Shown here: piece by piece, positions 15,861 through 24,097 of the stretch | How positions within the stretch are numbered: position 1 is the stretch's first letter | Layout of the letters: every line of letters begins with the position of its first letter | Assembly: GCF_007830295.1 (NCBI RefSeq) | Contig: NZ_VLKC01000002.1 | Location: forward strand, 2,964,200-3,028,199 | Source: Sporomusa sp. KB1 | GTDB lineage: Bacteria; Bacillota; Negativicutes; Sporomusales; Sporomusaceae | DNA: 64,000 nucleotides | Direction: 5' to 3' | Position numbers and translations under genes: made by a program | The notes under the pieces: generated by a model | What the model saw: only the letters and a program-made list of their open reading frames with translations | Told to the model about the DNA's origin: nothing | The model's database searches: none

Positions 15861-17633
15861 TTATCGTCGGTTGAGTTGATTGAGTTGGAAGCTGTTAGCA
15901 TCAACCCTGGCAAAGCAATCCCGGCACAGCGGTATCTGCCGCCGATTAATTGCAAGCATGACGGTGATAATCGGTGAATAGGGCTTGACGAGTTTCTTTT
16001 TCGTTTTCCTGTGATACATGCTGACATGATGATGCGGATTGCCGCAAATGTAGCAAGCCCGGGAAAGCGGATTTATCAAATTGTAGGCAGGTAGTTGAAA
16101 AGATTCGACAGCCGACTTAATGGTAGCAAAGAAACTCTTTTGTCGTGCAAATGATTTGTACAGAGCCAAACTGACCGAACGGGCGTAACCCTTGGCGTTT
16201 TCATAATTCACAGTGAGTGCCTTACCATAGCGAGCAAACACTTTCTTGAGGCTGATGTCAAACTTGCGAGCTAGGGTTTTAGCGATGGAAAACTGCCCAA
16301 CGTATTGGATACGCCAGCCTTCAAAGAAATTGCAGCAACCGCGCTGCTGAGTTAGCAATCCTCGCAAAACTTGGTTACCATATTTGATGATATCTTCCGG
16401 AAGTTCTTGAAGTAGCCGGGTGATGCCGATAGGATAGCCAATTGCAGTGCACATACCGTTATGGCGCAGTTTGTTCAAGATACCCTCTGTATTCATATGG
16501 ACACAGAGGGATGAATCAAAAGGGCGGATTTGAAACTTACTATGTTTGCCATAGCCCTTGCGGATAATATAACCCAGAAAAGCTACGTCATGATCAGCGG
16601 AATGTGTAATTTTAGTTTTCTCGTCGCTTAACCGGAGACAGAGTTTGTTTTGGAGGAAATCCTTGAGTTGTTGCTTTAAATTCACTGCATACGCTTTAGG
16701 GGTAATCAGGCCAATCAGAAAATCATCCGCATAGCGCACATACTTTATCCTGCGAAAATGAGGGTCATATCTGTCTGTAGATGGGAGGTTGTTCATTTCG
16801 TTTAACAAGGCATTAATTATCTTCGAATCGCAGCCATTGTTGACTGCTTTCTTGTACTGATACCTAGCCTTGGCGTATTGAGGATTTTGCCTGCGGTAGT
16901 CCCCCAGAGTATCACGCTTGATGACGGACTCCATAAATCGATCCAGTTTATCAAGATAGATGTTGCAGAGAATGGGGCTACAGCAAGAGCCCTGAGCGTT
17001 TCCGGTTTTATTCCTGTGATAACTATGCTGCATATCGAAATAACCGGCCTTGAGAACTTTATTAATGAGGCGGATAAAGCGTTCATCGTTAATCCGTTCT
17101 CGAAGTATGGACTCCAGTGTGCGATGGTCGATTTCATCAAAACAAGCGGTAATGTCGCCCTCAAGGAACCAAATGGTACCGTTCCAAGTTTCTACCTCGG
17201 CGATGGCACTTTGTGTAGAATGTTTTGGCCGGAATCCATGCGAGAGGTCAGAAAAGGTAGGCTCGTAGATACATTCTAAGATAATGCGGATGGCCTCCTG
17301 AACAAGCTTGTCCTTACCGTTGGGAAAACTTAGCTTGCGCATTTTCCCGTTACTCTTTGGTATCATCATGGTTTTGTTTGGCTGAGGCTGATAGGACTCA
17401 GTGCGCATGGCAGCAATCAGTTCCGTAAGCCACTCTTGGCAAAAACCGTGCAAAGAAGTGCCATCAGAGCCGGATGTCTCCGCACCATCATTAGATTTAA
17501 CGGAATTGTAGGCAATGATGTACAAATCCTCATCATAAAATAGTCGATATAGATCACTGTTGACATACTCATGATTGGCGGCGTTTCGACGACGATAACC
17601 TTCCAATTTCTGCATGAGTTTCGATTGCTCCAT
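15861..17633 (-). CDS. ltrA: Group II intron reverse transcriptase/maturase
   Basis: 590 residues. RT blocks: LVQEAIRIILECIYEPTFSD and HGFRP (RT1-2), FLEGDITACFDEIDH (RT3, catalytic Asp), GNAQGSCCSPILCNIYLDKLD (RT4), RYADDFLIG (RT5, YADD, about residue 295), followed by the thumb/domain X (maturase) and a C-terminal HNH-type zinc module (CYICGN..., CRDCF). The long insert after RT4 (KARYQYKKAVNNG...) is typical of mitochondrial-like/CL-type bacterial introns. The frame is intact, so the intron may be mobile. Start ATG 17633 has AAAGGAGTTGC upstream. Confidence 0.92.
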   Translation of the reverse strand: MEQSKLMQKLEGYRRRNAANHEYVNSDLYRLFYDEDLYIIAYNSVKSNDGAETSGSDGTSLHGFCQEWLTELIAAMRTESYQPQPNKTMMIPKSNGKMRKLSFPNGKDKLVQEAIRIILECIYEPTFSDLSHGFRPKHSTQSAIAEVETWNGTIWFLEGDITACFDEIDHRTLESILRERINDERFIRLINKVLKAGYFDMQHSYHRNKTGNAQGSCCSPILCNIYLDKLDRFMESVIKRDTLGDYRRQNPQYAKARYQYKKAVNNGCDSKIINALLNEMNNLPSTDRYDPHFRRIKYVRYADDFLIGLITPKAYAVNLKQQLKDFLQNKLCLRLSDEKTKITHSADHDVAFLGYIIRKGYGKHSKFQIRPFDSSLCVHMNTEGILNKLRHNGMCTAIGYPIGITRLLQELPEDIIKYGNQVLRGLLTQQRGCCNFFEGWRIQYVGQFSIAKTLARKFDISLKKVFARYGKALTVNYENAKGYARSVSLALYKSFARQKSFFATIKSAVESFQLPAYNLINPLSRACYICGNPHHHVSMYHRKTKKKLVKPYSPIITVMLAINRRQIPLCRDCFARVDANSFQLNQLNRR

Positions 17634-18137
17634 TCAAAGCAACTCCTTTCAAAATAGGAACTTGGAATACTGCCCCCCTTCACCATATGCATTCCATTAC
17701 AGAAGGCCATTAGGCTACTATTAGGGCTCTCTGCCATATACCGAAGGGTACTTAGGCAGGTCACGTTTGACAGCTCCATATAGATCCATACGTAGGTATC
17801 CAGTTGGTCGTTACCCTGCTTACCACAGGTGTGTCAATGGGCCTGCTTATTTCCAATCTTTCTTATATTGGAGATACCCATTAATACCGGTATGTCCGGC
17901 AGCGTCCTTGGCCACAGACCCGGATTCAGCCCCAAAGGCTTTACCATATATGGCCTGACTCGCCAGGCTACTCGACAGCAGGCGCTGTCTAATCCTGACT
18001 TTGCCGACATGCTGTTGTCCCCCAGAGGCTTTCGCATGAGGTTAGTCGGTTGTCTTACATCGCAACGCAGGAGCGATGATTTCTGTGAAATATATATATA
18101 TGAAGCGCACAACGTGCGCACAGAAAGAAGGAGAACT

Positions 18138-18806
18138 ATGAGCAGCTTACTGGAATTGAGAAACATTGGCAAGAGTTATGACGGCGATGTCATTTTATCA
18201 AATGTTTGGTTTACTCTGAACAGAGGAACGGCGATAGCCATTGTCGGACATTCCGGTGGTGGTAAAACTACCCTGTTATCGATAATGGGGCTGTTACAGA
18301 AACCGACCTCAGGGCAAATATTGATAGATGGTCAAGAGATTGATAGTTTTGATGCCCATAGGATGGCTAAACTGCGAGGGCAGTATTTGAGCTTTGTTTT
18401 CCAAAGAGCTAGATTAATTAATTCGTTGACTGCTTTGGAAAACGTTATGGCACCGGCTTGGTTTATTCGAAGCGGGGAAAATGTGGAGCAGCAGGCAAAA
18501 GCTTTGCTGGAGCAATTTGGTTTGTCGCATCGTCTGTACCATAAACCACAGGAACTTAGCCTTGGCCAGTTGCGCCGGATTTCGCTTGCAAGAGCACTTT
18601 TACTAAAACCTTCTATTTTATTGGCTGACGAACCAACCAATGATTTAGATCCGGCCTTAGCCAAGGAAGTTGCCCAATGCCTGTTGCAAGCGCGGCAGAG
18701 TGGGATAGGAGTGGTTATTGTTACCCACGATGTAGGTTTGGCAGCACAAGCAGATGAGATTTTTCGTCTGGAAGCAGGGACACTACAGTCGGTAGCATAT
18801 CAGTAA
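18138..18806 (+). CDS. ABC transporter ATP-binding protein, LolD/MacB-type
   Basis: 222 residues with Walker A GHSGGGKTT (about residue 38), Q-loop VFQRARL, signature LSLGQLRRISLARAL, Walker B SILLADEPTND and H-loop VTHD. Such ATPases pair with FtsX-type permeases. No permease is adjacent: upstream is the group II intron and downstream only repeats. The FtsX-type permease at 52885 lacks an ATPase and shares the leader motif with this locus, so the two could be partners or halves of duplicated operons. The intron insertion upstream probably disconnects it from its leader promoter. RBS AAGGAG. Confidence 0.85.
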   Translation: MSSLLELRNIGKSYDGDVILSNVWFTLNRGTAIAIVGHSGGGKTTLLSIMGLLQKPTSGQILIDGQEIDSFDAHRMAKLRGQYLSFVFQRARLINSLTALENVMAPAWFIRSGENVEQQAKALLEQFGLSHRLYHKPQELSLGQLRRISLARALLLKPSILLADEPTNDLDPALAKEVAQCLLQARQSGIGVVIVTHDVGLAAQADEIFRLEAGTLQSVAYQ

Positions 18807-18828
18807 TGATAGCTAGGGCTGAATGTAT

Positions 18829-18893
18829 TTAAACTAGCGTTAGCTGGTACGTCCCAAGAAGCCCCCGCCTCTTAGGTGGGGGGAGTATGTCAC
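18829..18893 (-). repeat. Hairpin repeat R2, copy 2 (inverted)
   Basis: Reverse complement matches 8395-8455 almost base for base, including the TGACATACTCC end and the CCCCACCTAAGAGG hairpin. Together the two copies bracket about 10.4 kb of accessory genes as inverted repeats. Confidence 0.8.
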
Positions 18894-18904
18894 ATCAATT
18901 TCCT

Positions 18905-18953
18905 CCCAAAAGCAGAGCCGCTTCCTTGTATTCAAGGAAACGGCTTTGTTTTT
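18905..18953 (+). terminator. Intrinsic terminator
   Basis: AAGCAGAGCCGCTTCCTTG / CAAGGAAACGGCTTTG hairpin followed by TTTTTTAT. Confidence 0.65.
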
Positions 18954-19059
18954 TATATAAAATCCTTTGAGTTCGAAATATGAAAGTATCTTGAATTTCC
19001 CCAATACTCAAATGAGTAGTATTCACCTGAAAAATTAAAAATAGTCTCAGACATGGGGG

Positions 19060-19635
19060 TTATGATACAGTCATTAGGAGAAGTTCATGAATAACCTCTG
19101 CTAGTTTGTGTGCAATTGGTGAAAGGTCGTCGTCCACATCAAAAACAGCGTTTCTCCGAAAGGGTCTGGGAGTGGTAATTGGCGCTTGGGCAGTTGCCAG
19201 GCGAGCCAAAAGCATATGTCGTCTAACTGTCGTAAGTGACCAAATTATGGGTACGTTGGCGCCGCCGGACAGATTTATTAGGGTGCCTGATGGTTGATTT
19301 TTAGTGGTGCCGGTGATAGCATGTAAGTTTATATAACCAGTACTGATATCGCCTGCTACGCGCGGTTTGCGGGTTTTTACCGGGAAGAGGACAAGGCGTG
19401 GTGTAATTGGGAGAGGCTGCATAATAGATTGGTGAGTGGCGTCGGTTATGATTCTTTTCAATGAGCTAAGGTCGATTGCTTGATAGGAGGCCAACCGGCG
19501 GAGGATTGTTGGTATACGCACTCCAGTTGTTATGCGTTCCCCCTCGGTAGTTAGAATAACGGTGCTATCACCTTCAGCGCTGTAACATGGTATTATGGCA
19601 GCAATAAGATGATGCGCCGGAAGTTGCTCAAACAT
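19060..19635 (-). CDS. ComK-like competence regulator (tentative)
   Basis: About 191 residues from the ATG at 19635 (AAGGAG 12 nt away; a TTG at 19641 is better spaced). The central part (IITDATHQSIMQPLPITPR, LVLFPVKTRKP) and the following segment ending in VRRHMLLARLA are reminiscent of ComK (PPIM..FLFPT..RP then a conserved strand set and an Arg-rich stretch). ComK activates competence genes in Bacillus. The match is by pattern only and weak, so an unrelated regulator is possible. The gene is monocistronic, followed by about 100 bp and then a terminator of the opposite strand. Confidence 0.45.
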   Translation of the reverse strand: MFEQLPAHHLIAAIIPCYSAEGDSTVILTTEGERITTGVRIPTILRRLASYQAIDLSSLKRIITDATHQSIMQPLPITPRLVLFPVKTRKPRVAGDISTGYINLHAITGTTKNQPSGTLINLSGGANVPIIWSLTTVRRHMLLARLATAQAPITTPRPFRRNAVFDVDDDLSPIAHKLAEVIHELLLMTVS

Positions 19636-19739
19636 GATCAACTGCAACTCCTTTTAATTAAATTTCGGAACACCTGTTCCGATTTTATTTTACTATATAT
19701 AAATGTATCCGTTAACAATGGAACTTTAGCGTGCATCTG

Positions 19740-19970
19740 GGATATGTCAAAATGGTAAGAGCCCAGAATCTCTTGATAGGCGTAAGGCGACCCACCTGGT
19801 AGTTGTTAACTGCAGGCGTACCTTTTGTTTGACGGGGAAACGTCTCAAACTCCCATTTGTCTTGTTGGCTACCCCATGATGTATCAGGGGTTTGGCAAAT
19901 CCCGTCAACGACATTTTTGCGGTATAATTTTCGAGACCATACATTCTTTTTCTAAAAGTTGTCAAAATTG
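19740..19970. other. Unidentified higher-GC block in AT-rich gap
   Basis: The gap 19650-20320 is mostly AT-rich, but 19750-19930 is markedly richer in GC. Read on minus, short frames give WEFETFPRQTKGTPAVNNYQ in one frame, which looks protein-like but has no start and ends quickly. It may be the remnant of a mobile gene. I cannot name it and see no other feature in the gap. Confidence 0.3.
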
Positions 19971-20321
19971 TTCACCCTCTTTAGATTATTTTGGCTCCAT
20001 ATTTTACATGATAACTGATACAAAACTAATTATTTCATCAATAACAGATATGTAATGAATATGAATTGATGTTTTTGTTTGTTTTATATCGTTTATTATC
20101 AGGTAATACTGTATGTTTCTATATCAAAATCAATATTCCTGCTAAATTTTAGATAAATTTATATTTTTTTCCATAAATTTTATATAAAATCAATTTGTAA
20201 CGAAATTTTCCGATGTATTTGTCAATCGTCTTCCGCCTCTCCCTGCTATGAATGGCAAATAAGAAAAGTCTTAGGCGTTCAATCCAGGGAAAGTTAACCT
20301 TTTCCTCTGGATAAAAATGAA

Positions 20322-20358
20322 GGAGGCGTGCTGAAACTTTACATTTCAACACGCCCCC
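20322..20358 (-). terminator. Intrinsic terminator of the beta-barrel gene
   Basis: GGCGTGTTGAAA-TGTAAAG-TTTCAGCACGCC on the minus strand, directly after the stop of 20361-20903, followed by a TTCATTTTTAT tract. Confidence 0.75.
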
Positions 20359-20360
20359 GC

Positions 20361-20903
20361 TTAGAACTTGTGACTGAAGCCAATACCGACACCTTTAAGA
20401 GCAGACAGATCGTCTTGCTTGTAGGATTTGTAACCAACATGGAGTGAAGTCTGGTAATCCAGGTTATACTGCACGCCTGCCTGCCATTCATTGGCATAGT
20501 CGCTGTGGGTTGCAGAGAGATAACCATCAAGTTTGCGAGTCAGCTTGACATTGGCGCCAATGCCGCAAAAAAGCCTGTCAGTACCTTCCGTGTAATTTCT
20601 ATTGCCGGCAATCAAGCGAATGGTTTTATCCAATCTATACTGGATATAGGCGTCAAACATGTCACCATCAGGAAAGCTTGCTGGTAACATATTTACTTCA
20701 AAACCCAGGACTACTTTAGGTGTTAGTGCGTGCTCCAGGTAGAAAGAGTGATCCTTTTGGGAGTAGGGATCCAGGTGATCCAGGTAGTAATAGTTATAGC
20801 CGACAACACTCTGCCCGTCCTGTAAATCAGTAATGGGGGCAGCAAAAGCAGTACTGGCAGTAAGCATAGTAGCGGCAATAAGCGTTACAATTTTCTTGTT
20901 CAT
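20361..20903 (-). CDS. Small outer-membrane beta-barrel protein
   Basis: 180 residues with a clear signal peptide (MNKKIVTLIAATMLTASTAFA, cleavage after AFA). The mature part has alternating hydrophobic/polar strands rich in Tyr (YNYYYLDHLD, FDAYIQYRLD, WQAGVQYNLDYQ) and ends in ...GIGFSHKF, with the terminal Phe typical of outer-membrane barrels. Length suggests 8-10 strands. It resembles the small OM proteins common in Negativicutes. AGGAGGGAAA precedes the start, and the TPR gene 20922 is upstream on the same strand (18-bp gap), so they may be co-transcribed. Confidence 0.75.
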   Translation of the reverse strand: MNKKIVTLIAATMLTASTAFAAPITDLQDGQSVVGYNYYYLDHLDPYSQKDHSFYLEHALTPKVVLGFEVNMLPASFPDGDMFDAYIQYRLDKTIRLIAGNRNYTEGTDRLFCGIGANVKLTRKLDGYLSATHSDYANEWQAGVQYNLDYQTSLHVGYKSYKQDDLSALKGVGIGFSHKF

Positions 20904-20921
20904 GAGAGTTTCCCTCCTATC

Positions 20922-21428
20922 TTATATAGTGCCGCCTAATATCCGAATGCTATTTCTGGCATTTTCAACAAATTGGATATCTTGCGGTGCGGCATTGGCA
21001 ATAAAACTGCGGTAGGTATCAATTGCCTTTTGATATAAGCGCTGCTCTTCATAGGCCTGACCTTTGTTAAAATAAGGCTTGGCATATTTGGGGTCGATTT
21101 TGATTGCGGCATCAAAATCCCCAATGGCCAAAGCATATTGTTCTTGCTTTAGATAAATCCAGCCGCGATCCAAGTAAGCGGCTGCATACTTGGGATTAAG
21201 TTCAATCGCTTTATTTAAATCGGTAATGGCCAACTCTTTTTGCTGGTTAAATAAATAGGCTTCACCGCGTCTTAAATAAGCCACCGCATCCCTAGGATCT
21301 TCTGCAATAATTTTAGTCATTTTCGTTATTGTCAGGTCCTGACTGTCGGTGCTTTGATTAGCCGCAAAGGCCACCATTGCATTGCAAAATAAAAACATAC
21401 TTATCATACAAACTACCAAGCGTTTCAA
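20922..21428 (-). CDS. Secreted TPR protein
   Basis: 168 residues from the TTG at 21428 (GGAAGGAG 8 nt upstream). Signal peptide MKRLVVCMISMFLFCNAMVA FA (split for length) and then three to four TPR units (AVAYLRRGEAYLFNQQKELA, YAAAYLDRGWIYLKQEQYAL, YAKPYFNKGQAYEEQRLYQK). Probably a periplasmic scaffold for protein-protein contact. It is directly upstream of the beta-barrel gene, which suggests a shared role at the outer membrane. Confidence 0.75.
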   Translation of the reverse strand: MKRLVVCMISMFLFCNAMVAFAANQSTDSQDLTITKMTKIIAEDPRDAVAYLRRGEAYLFNQQKELAITDLNKAIELNPKYAAAYLDRGWIYLKQEQYALAIGDFDAAIKIDPKYAKPYFNKGQAYEEQRLYQKAIDTYRSFIANAAPQDIQFVENARNSIRILGGTI

Positions 21429-21600
21429 GTATATTTCTCCTTCCATGGCGCTGTCCGAAGCGAGCTTGCCTAGTTTCTGTCACAACCCGGAATACAGAGC
21501 CGGCTATGAAATACTAGCGGGCTCTGTAATTTTAGAGCTGGTAAACCGAGTTGGTCACAAATACATTGCATTATCCAATGTAATTAGGACGCTTGCCGGC

Positions 21601-22788
21601 TTATTTGCTGTTCTTAGCCTTCAACAGCTGTTGAAGCTGCTCTTGCAGTTGTTTAATTTGCTCTTGCTGTTGGTCTTGCTGCTTTTGGGTTTGATCCTGC
21701 TGTTGTTTAACCTGGTCTTGCAGCTGCAGGATTGTTACTTGCAGAGCCGTAACACTGCTGTTATCCTCAGCGGCTGCCGCTGCTGTTTTGCCGGAATACT
21801 TCAGTTTCCAGGCAACTCCCAGCCGTCCCATTTTTTCGCTGCCGCAGGTGGCCATACCAAGATTCAGCATCAACGATTCGCTGGGATAGTAACTCGCCCC
21901 TAAGGCTACTGCGCGCTTATTGTGGTAACCGCCGCTGCTGGCGAGCAGTTGGAGGGGCGCTTTGGGGTCATAAGGCATTGGCGTTAGGCCGCTGATTGCC
22001 GCCGCCAGGGCGCCCACCTTATTGAGCCGCTGGTCAACTCGCTCCAATTGCCGCACATTTACCGCGTCGGTGTCCTCGGTACCGTCGGCGACATTGGTGA
22101 TCTGCCGTTCATTTCCAGCCGAACCGACCGATACGGTGTTGGCCCGGGTAGCCTGGGAACCGTATCCCAGAGCAACACTGTTGGTGCCAGAGGCAGCAGC
22201 TCCCGCCCCAATGGCTGTGCTGTAATCAACACTAGCATTAGCCATATTTCCGAAAGCGCTGCTGCTAACGCCGCTGGCGCTCGAAGCGTAGCCCATGGTA
22301 GTACTGTTAGTCCCGGTGGCAGTAGCACTTTGCCCGACAGCAATACTCCCGTCTCCTGTGGCTGAGGCAGATAGCCCTATAGCAATAGAACCAGCGCCGG
22401 AGGCAGAGGAATTGCCGCCAATTGCGATAGCTTGACTACCACTGGCCGTGGCGCTATAGCCGATAGCCACAGATTCACTACCACTGGCAGTAGCGGTATA
22501 GCCTAGTGCAGTAGCCCCGTCAGCGGCGCTAGCCTTATAACCGATAGCTACCGCAGAAGCGCCGGCTGTGGCCGAAGAACCGACAGCGGTTGATTCTTTA
22601 GATCCGGTGCTGGCATTCTCGCCTACGGTTGTGTTGCCTACGTCTGTGGCTGTGCTGCTGTCGTAGCCGTTACTTGTGGCGCCGTCTCCGGCGATGTAAT
22701 CACTGGCAGAAACCGGGACTGCGGCAGACGAAATTACGAGAAAAGTCAAAGTAATCACCATTGATTTTAAATAGTCACCCTTGTTCAT
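21601..22788 (-). CDS. YadA-type trimeric adhesin, paralog 1
   Basis: 395 residues from ATG 22788 (AGGAGG 10 nt upstream). Signal peptide to about residue 29, then some twelve YadA head repeats of the form GxxAxASGxxSVAIG (residues 60-210), a neck NTVSVGSAGNERQITNVADG, and a membrane-anchor-like segment with [20 protein letters not shown] (about residues 260-320). Unusually, the anchor is not C-terminal: it is followed by a Gln-rich coiled coil (VTALQVTILQLQDQVKQQQD..., about 70 residues). This form is known in Negativicutes. Surface attachment or S-layer-like role inferred. Confidence 0.8.
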   Translation of the reverse strand: MNKGDYLKSMVITLTFLVISSAAVPVSASDYIAGDGATSNGYDSSTATDVGNTTVGENASTGSKESTAVGSSATAGASAVAIGYKASAADGATALGYTATASGSESVAIGYSATASGSQAIAIGGNSSASGAGSIAIGLSASATGDGSIAVGQSATATGTNSTTMGYASSASGVSSSAFGNMANASVDYSTAIGAGAAASGTNSVALGYGSQATRANTVSVGSAGNERQITNVADGTEDTDAVNVRQLERVDQRLNKVGALAAAISGLTPMPYDPKAPLQLLASSGGYHNKRAVALGASYYPSESLMLNLGMATCGSEKMGRLGVAWKLKYSGKTAAAAAEDNSSVTALQVTILQLQDQVKQQQDQTQKQQDQQQEQIKQLQEQLQQLLKAKNSK

Positions 22789-22860
22789 CAAACATTGCCT
22801 CCTGTTGTTATTTTTTATTACAACCAGTCCGCTTTACCGAAATTAGTGAAAGCTATATTT

Positions 22861-24018
22861 TCAACTCGGATTTGCTTGCGTATTCAGCAGTCGTTTAATT
22901 TGGTCTTGCAGTTGTTTGATCTGGTCTTGCTGTTGGTCTTGCTGCTTTTGGTTTTGGTTTTGCTGTTGTTTAAGTTGGGCCTGCAGTTGGCGGGCTGTTG
23001 CCTGCAGCGCTGTTACCGTGGTGTCACCGCCTGTGGCAGCCGTTGCTTTTTTACTGGCACGTCCCCATTTCCATTCCAGTCCCAGCTGTCCCATTTTTTC
23101 ACTGGCGCAGAAGGCCATGCCTAATTTCAACAGGAACTTTTCGTGGGCATAAAAACCCACCCCAACGGCTGCCGCCCAGCGGCCATTGTAGTTGCCGCCG
23201 CCGGCGAGCAGTTGGAGGGGCGCTTTGGGGTCATGCGGCATCGGCCTCAGGCCGCTGATTGCCGCTGACATGGCGCCCACCTTGTCGAGCTTTTGGCCGA
23301 ATTGATTCAGTTGCCGCACAGTTATTACATCAGTGCTTTCAATACCGTCAGCGACATTGGTAAGCTGACGTTCATTTCCGGACGAACCGACCGATACGGT
23401 GTTGGTCCGGTCAGCAACAGATCCTGCGCCCAGCGCCACGCTGTTGGTGGCGTTGGCACTAGCTCCGGTTCCGATGGCCGTGCTTTGCGTAGCAGTAGCT
23501 GCAGCGCCGTACCCGTAAGCGGTGCTTCTATACGCAGCTTGCGCCCCGGTGCCAGCGACAGCGCTGAGACTCCCAGTGGTCTCGGCATCTTTCCCAAGCA
23601 AAGTAGTATCCGACCAGACTGTGTTGGTGCCCGCTCCTATAGTAACACTTTCGCTCCCGGAAGTGGAAGCTGATGCGCCAATTGTGACATCCTTATAGGT
23701 GGTGGAGGAATTATTACCGATAGCTACATCAAAATTACCCAAGGCAGCAGCGGAAGAGCCCAACGCTGTTGTAGTACTTTCGCTGTTAGCCTTATAGCCT
23801 ACAGCCGCAGCCCATACAGCGCTGGTTGTCGAAGTACCAATAGCGGTTCCCTGCCAAAGGCTAGTGCTGGCATTCTCGCCAATGGCGGTGTTATCCCACA
23901 ACCCGGAACTGGCATTGTCGCCTGCTGCGTAACTGGCGGAAACCGGGACGGCGGCAGACGAAGCTAAAAGAAAAACAAAAGTAATAACCGCTGATTTTAG
24001 ATAGTTAATCTTTCTCAT
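22861..24018 (-). CDS. YadA-type trimeric adhesin, paralog 2
   Basis: 385 residues, same layout as paralog 1 and close in the neck, anchor and coiled-coil parts ([32 protein letters not shown], then a Gln-rich heptad tail ending LLNTQANPS). The head repeats differ more than the C-terminal half: many carry Trp ([22 protein letters not shown]). The 72 bp between the two genes carry only a short promoter/RBS, so they were probably produced by tandem duplication. Confidence 0.8.
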   Translation of the reverse strand: MRKINYLKSAVITFVFLLASSAAVPVSASYAAGDNASSGLWDNTAIGENASTSLWQGTAIGTSTTSAVWAAAVGYKANSESTTTALGSSAAALGNFDVAIGNNSSTTYKDVTIGASASTSGSESVTIGAGTNTVWSDTTLLGKDAETTGSLSAVAGTGAQAAYRSTAYGYGAAATATQSTAIGTGASANATNSVALGAGSVADRTNTVSVGSSGNERQLTNVADGIESTDVITVRQLNQFGQKLDKVGAMSAAISGLRPMPHDPKAPLQLLAGGGNYNGRWAAAVGVGFYAHEKFLLKLGMAFCASEKMGQLGLEWKWGRASKKATAATGGDTTVTALQATARQLQAQLKQQQNQNQKQQDQQQDQIKQLQDQIKRLLNTQANPS

Positions 24019-24097
24019 CAATCATTGCTCCTTATTGTTATTTTTACTGCAACCGGCCCCCTTTGTGGATTATTTACAGCTAGATGCTTAAAACCGG

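Larger units (their letters stand above)
15772..18110 (-). mobile_element. Group II intron with RT/HNH open reading frame
   Basis: Minus-strand intron: 5' end near GTGCGCTTC at about 18110 (GUGYG-type; a second GTGCG lies 11 nt upstream), conserved ribozyme sequence to 17650, the RT gene 17633-15861, domain V at 15809-15842 and a domain VI helix GGTGGGTTA/TAATCCACC ending near 15773. It is inserted antisense between the membrane peptide and the ABC ATPase. The exact 3' boundary is uncertain by a few bases. Confidence 0.85.

Noticed and set aside
15861..17633. Diversity-generating retroelement or retron RT
   Set aside because: A domain V hairpin, GUGYG-type 5' end, maturase domain and HNH module identify a group II intron.
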